Under the pieces are notes generated by a model, which saw only the letters and a program-made list of their open reading frames with translations, searched no databases and was not told the DNA's origin. From Tieghemiomyces parasiticus (lineage: Eukaryota > Kickxellomycota > Dimargaritomycetes > Dimargaritales > Dimargaritaceae), in contig JANBPT010000072.1 in assembly GCA_027575765.1 (NCBI GenBank), positions 19,189 through 83,188 of the forward strand: a DNA stretch of 64,000 nucleotides. The letters are read 5' to 3'. This document shows, piece by piece, positions 61,307 to 64,000 of the stretch. A program made the position numbers and the translations under genes. Position 1 is the stretch's first letter, and the number at the start of each line of letters is the position of its first letter.

Positions 61307-62076
61307 ATGGCCAACCGCACGGCTGTTGACGCCCACACCATCCATGGGACGAATCCTCAGTATCTAATTGAGAAGATCACCCGGGGCCGCATATACGAAA
61401 CTCTCTACTGGAAAGAGGAATGCTTTGCTCTAACAGGTAGGTCGGCCTCGTTGCTCCATCATACCCACTACGAGTGAGCCGGACCCGCTGCACCACTGCG
61501 TACAGATGGTGAAACTACGATACAATCCAGTCTCCTCACCATTTACCACCACCTCATTGCTCCGCCATACGCCCCACCCCATCATGTTCAGTGGAAACCC
61601 TGGTTGATAAGGCGGTTCACTTGAACTCCGTCGGCGGCATGTACGGCAACCAGCGGGCGACGCCGTTCCTCTGCCTGACTCTCAAGCTACTCCAGCTCCA
61701 ACCGGAATTTGATATCGTCCTCGAGTTCATCCGGGACCCAGAGTTCAAGTACCTCCGGGCCCTGGGCGCTTTTTACCTTCGGCTCACGGGCAAGGCCACC
61801 GAGATTTACCAGCACCTGGAACCGTGCTACGCCGACTACCGCAAGCTGCGCGTCCGGGCCTTCGAGGGTGACTACTACGTGATCCATATGGACGAATTCA
61901 TCGACCAGCTACTGCGGGAAGAGCGCGTGTGCGAGACGGCCCTGCCGTTCCTCATCAAACGGTACACGTTAGAGGAAAACGACGAAATACCGCCGTACAA
62001 GAGCCCCTTGGGAGAGTTGCGGTCGCCTGGTACGGGTTCACCGGGCGTGAATTCTGAAGAAAGCGATTCGGAGTAG
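61307..62076 (+). CDS. PRP38: Pre-mRNA splicing factor PRP38
   Basis: Two exons (61307-61436 and 61592-62076), 204 aa, joined within the conserved CFALT-VETLVDKA block. Conserved features are MANRTAVDAHTIHGTNPQYL, ITRGRIYETLYWKEECF, LNSVGGMYGNQRATPFLCLT, FKYLRALGAFYLRLTG, LEPCYADYRKLR and the MDEFIDQLL...RVCETALP region. Together these span the whole PRP38 domain. The protein ends in a short acidic tail without the RS-rich extension of animal PRP38A. PRP38 is needed for spliceosome activation (B complex). It converges with EIF1AD, with a gap of 187 bases. Confidence 0.95.
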
Positions 62077-62263
62077 TCTCTAAATTTATAATTTGGGGTA
62101 TTTTTTTGGTCGTGTTTAGGATACGGGTATAGCAACCTTGTCAGCCGGTCGACCTTGTAGCTTTAATACTTTATGTATAATTATGAACGCGTCCTAGCTA
62201 CGTTGTCTAAGTTGTGGTGGCTTTCACAATTTGAACAACCAAGTGGTATAGATACAAAGACAC

Positions 62264-63008
62264 CTAGGCATCCGAATCACTGTCAGACTCGCTCTCGTCT
62301 GCGAAGTGTCGTCGGTTGGAGTTTTGAAAAAGGTCGTCATCGTCGTCAACTTCACTTGAATTAGCCTGATTATCGGCCGCGGTAGACGGCTCCTCTGTAG
62401 CCACTACCTCTGAAATGATAGGTTGATCCATCTCGGCGGGCCTGGGGGCGACATGCGACGTTGGGATACGCAGATTTAGAGATGGAACGTGATTAGTATA
62501 CGGAGCCTAGACCCCTCTTTCAATTCCTTGGTCACGCCGAGTAGGGGAAACCCCAGTGGAGCCCCATCACCCTGTAGAGAGTTGAGGGCGCGAATAACCG
62601 AACTGCAGGCGGCGTCGCCTCATGGACTTACCATAATCCCCGCTCTTTCAAGTGTTTGATCTGCTTAGGGTAGAGAATGTGCCGCACCTCACCGCCAACT
62701 TTGCCTTCGCCTAGACCGGCAAAGTTGCCAATAATGTAGGAGCCCCGTTTAATAAAGACGGTGTTGCGAAACCTTGACGGTAGGATACATAGGGTCTCTT
62801 CAAAGAGGCCGTCGTGGTCAGGGTCGGTATCAGTGACCGTGGCGGGGGCGGCTGTACCAGCAATACGGGCGGCCACTGACCGTGGTAGTTGGACGCGGTG
62901 GATATTCTGGCCCTGCGTACCGAGAATGCGGGCGACGCATTCGGTCGGCTCGGTGGGTTCCGGTAGCGCGTCGAGGACTTCGACCGTGGCGCGTTTATTG
63001 CGTCCCAT
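62264..63008 (-). CDS. EIF1AD: EIF1AD-like S1/eIF1A-fold protein
   Basis: Two exons (63008-62632 and 62441-62264), 184 aa. The N-terminus is MGRNKRATVEVLDALPEPTE. An S1-type OB fold follows, with CVARILGTQGQNIHRVQ, ILPSRFRNTVFIKRGSYIIG and VRHILYPKQIKHLKERGLWP. A loop of about 30 residues is inserted after strand 3 (AARIAGTAAPAT...HDGLFEE), longer than in human EIF1AD. The tail is acidic and ends DDLFQNSNRRHF...SDSDSDA, matching the SDLFVNTNRR tail of the animal protein. The protein is linked to late 40S ribosome maturation. It is transcribed away from RPL12. Confidence 0.93.
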
Positions 63009-63689
63009 GTCGCTAGGTGCTATAGAAGGTACCTGTATCGGCTGGTGAACAGGTGGTGGGAATGGTGCTAAGCAATGGGCTAATGACAGGCTGAATAGAG
63101 CAAAGGGCAGGGATTCTTTCACGTCAAGCACGCAGTGGGTCAGGGTGAGCTACCATTTATTTTATTTTTTTTATATTTTTTGTCGAACTGCAAATTAGCT
63201 ACGCAGGGCCAGCTGTTAACCATCAGTCCGTCGGAGTGGGGTACCCTTTGGCCGCTTGGTACAAATACGTGGGCCTAACGGGTCACTGGGCAGCCACCTC
63301 AAGGTAAAGTCAAGCATAAGTCCCGTGACCTAAAGGAGGCCATCCGACCCAGCCTATGAGCTCTAAAGGCCTGGTCCAGCGAGCTCATGGCCCAAACCGA
63401 CAGGCCCAGCCCCGCCGAGCTTGTGCCTATGGGACAGCTTGGCGTGTGTACCCTGTCGATTCGAGGTGGTCAATTTTCACCCAAGGGTGTACACGAGGTC
63501 CGTCGGCTTGGCCACCATCCATCCCTCCACCCTCAATCTACCGTCTAGCCCCTACAAGGTGTGCCTTTCGACCTCGCACTAGCTAGATTCTCTCTCTTCC
63601 GCCGTCACGTCCGTGTCATCCTCTATTCCCCGGGGTTCACAACTTCTTTAGTTCCATCCATCCATCCATCACCCTATCTACCGACCAAG
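63009..63689. promoter_or_regulatory. Shared divergent promoter region, EIF1AD and RPL12
   Basis: 681 bases between divergent starts. It includes a T-rich stretch at about 63155-63180. The last 130 bases are pyrimidine-rich, as is usual for ribosomal-protein leaders, with a (CATC)n repeat at 63654-63670. Confidence 0.5.
63654..63670. repeat. (CATC)n repeat in RPL12 leader
   Basis: Four CATC units, about 20 bases before the start codon. Confidence 0.85.
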
Positions 63690-64000
63690 ATGCCGCCCAA
63701 GTTCGACCCCACCGAGATTAAGATCATCACCCTCCGGACCACCGGTGGTGAGGTTGGTAACTCCTCGGCGCTGGCTCCCAAAATCGGTCCCCTCGGTCTG
63801 TCCCCCAAGAAGATCGGTGAAGACATCGCCAAGGCCACCCAGGACTGGAAAGGTCTGCGCATCACCGTCCAGCTGACCATCCAGAACCGTCAGGCCGCCG
63901 TCTCCGTCGTGCCCTCCGCTTCCTCCATGGTCATCAAGGCCCTCAAGGAGCCCCAGCGTGATCGCAAGAAGGAGAAGAACATCAAGCACAGCGGCAACAT
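63690..64000 (+). CDS. RPL12: 60S ribosomal protein uL11 (RPL12), 5' part only
   Basis: 103 codons are visible before the right edge. The sequence [20 protein letters not shown] is followed by [20 protein letters not shown], the TKDWKGL-like block ([20 protein letters not shown]) and [21 protein letters not shown]. This matches eukaryotic L12 at the stalk base, which binds the GTPase-associated rRNA. There is no intron in the visible part, and the third positions are extremely GC-rich, in keeping with high expression. About 60 residues lie beyond the window. Confidence 0.97.
   Translation, partial: MPPKFDPTEIKIITLRTTGGEVGNSSALAPKIGPLGLSPKKIGEDIAKATQDWKGLRITVQLTIQNRQAAVSVVPSASSMVIKALKEPQRDRKKEKNIKHSGN

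Noticed and set aside
63678..63989. 103-codon ORF antisense to RPL12
   Set aside because: Shadow of the highly biased RPL12 coding sequence.

Overview
The window looks like part of a nuclear chromosome from a fungus, probably an early-diverging one (a Zoopagomycota-like lineage is a guess). The reasons are spliceosomal introns of about 105-240 bases with GTAAG/GTAGG donors, GC-rich third codon positions in real genes, a Pol III tRNA gene, and a gene set typical of opisthokonts. That set includes FKBP25-type and PPIL3-type isomerases, OGFOD1/Tpa1, EIF1AD, PRP38, IWS1, an SFP1/JAZF1-type zinc-finger factor and a secreted trypsin. All splice junctions given here were placed by eye from GT-AG sites, reading-frame phase and family similarity.

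Left arm (1-10.8 kb): the 5' part of an IST3/RBMX2 splicing factor runs off the left edge. It diverges from a TrhO/TSTD2-like rhodanese protein with a mitochondrial-type leader. Then come an S1 trypsin-like secreted protease and an intronless PQ-loop (Ypq/Stm1-type) vacuolar transporter with a long pyrimidine-rich upstream region. An exon-like fragment that I cannot assign lies on the minus strand near 3.6 kb.

Middle (10.8-44.1 kb): this is a gene-poor tract. I recognise one protein gene, an intronless SFP1-like C2H2 factor at 32.9-34.0 kb, and one tRNA-Gly(GCC) at 43.09 kb. The tRNA sits at the end of an AT-richer block that may hold LTR-type remnants. The rest is simple repeats, G-runs, potential G-quadruplexes and short chance ORFs.

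Right arm (44.1-64 kb): this part is gene-dense. In order it holds a coiled-coil, tail-anchored KASH5/Kms-like candidate, FKBP25, IWS1/Spn1, PPIL3, TFIIH subunit p8 (TTDA/Tfb5), tubulin cofactor B, OGFOD1/Tpa1, PRP38, EIF1AD, and the start of ribosomal protein uL11 (RPL12), which is cut by the right edge. Several pairs share divergent promoters (KASH-like/FKBP25, OGFOD1/PRP38, EIF1AD/RPL12). Most products act in the nucleus in transcription, splicing or translation-linked steps, so the arm reads as ordinary housekeeping euchromatin.

No CRISPR, bacterial operon, rRNA or intact transposon was seen. The items most worth following up are the KASH-like protein, the start codon carried on its own exon in PPIL3, the gene-poor 33 kb around a lone transcription factor, the TrhO-like protein lacking the second cysteine of the usual motif, and the orphan exon-like island at 3.55-3.71 kb.
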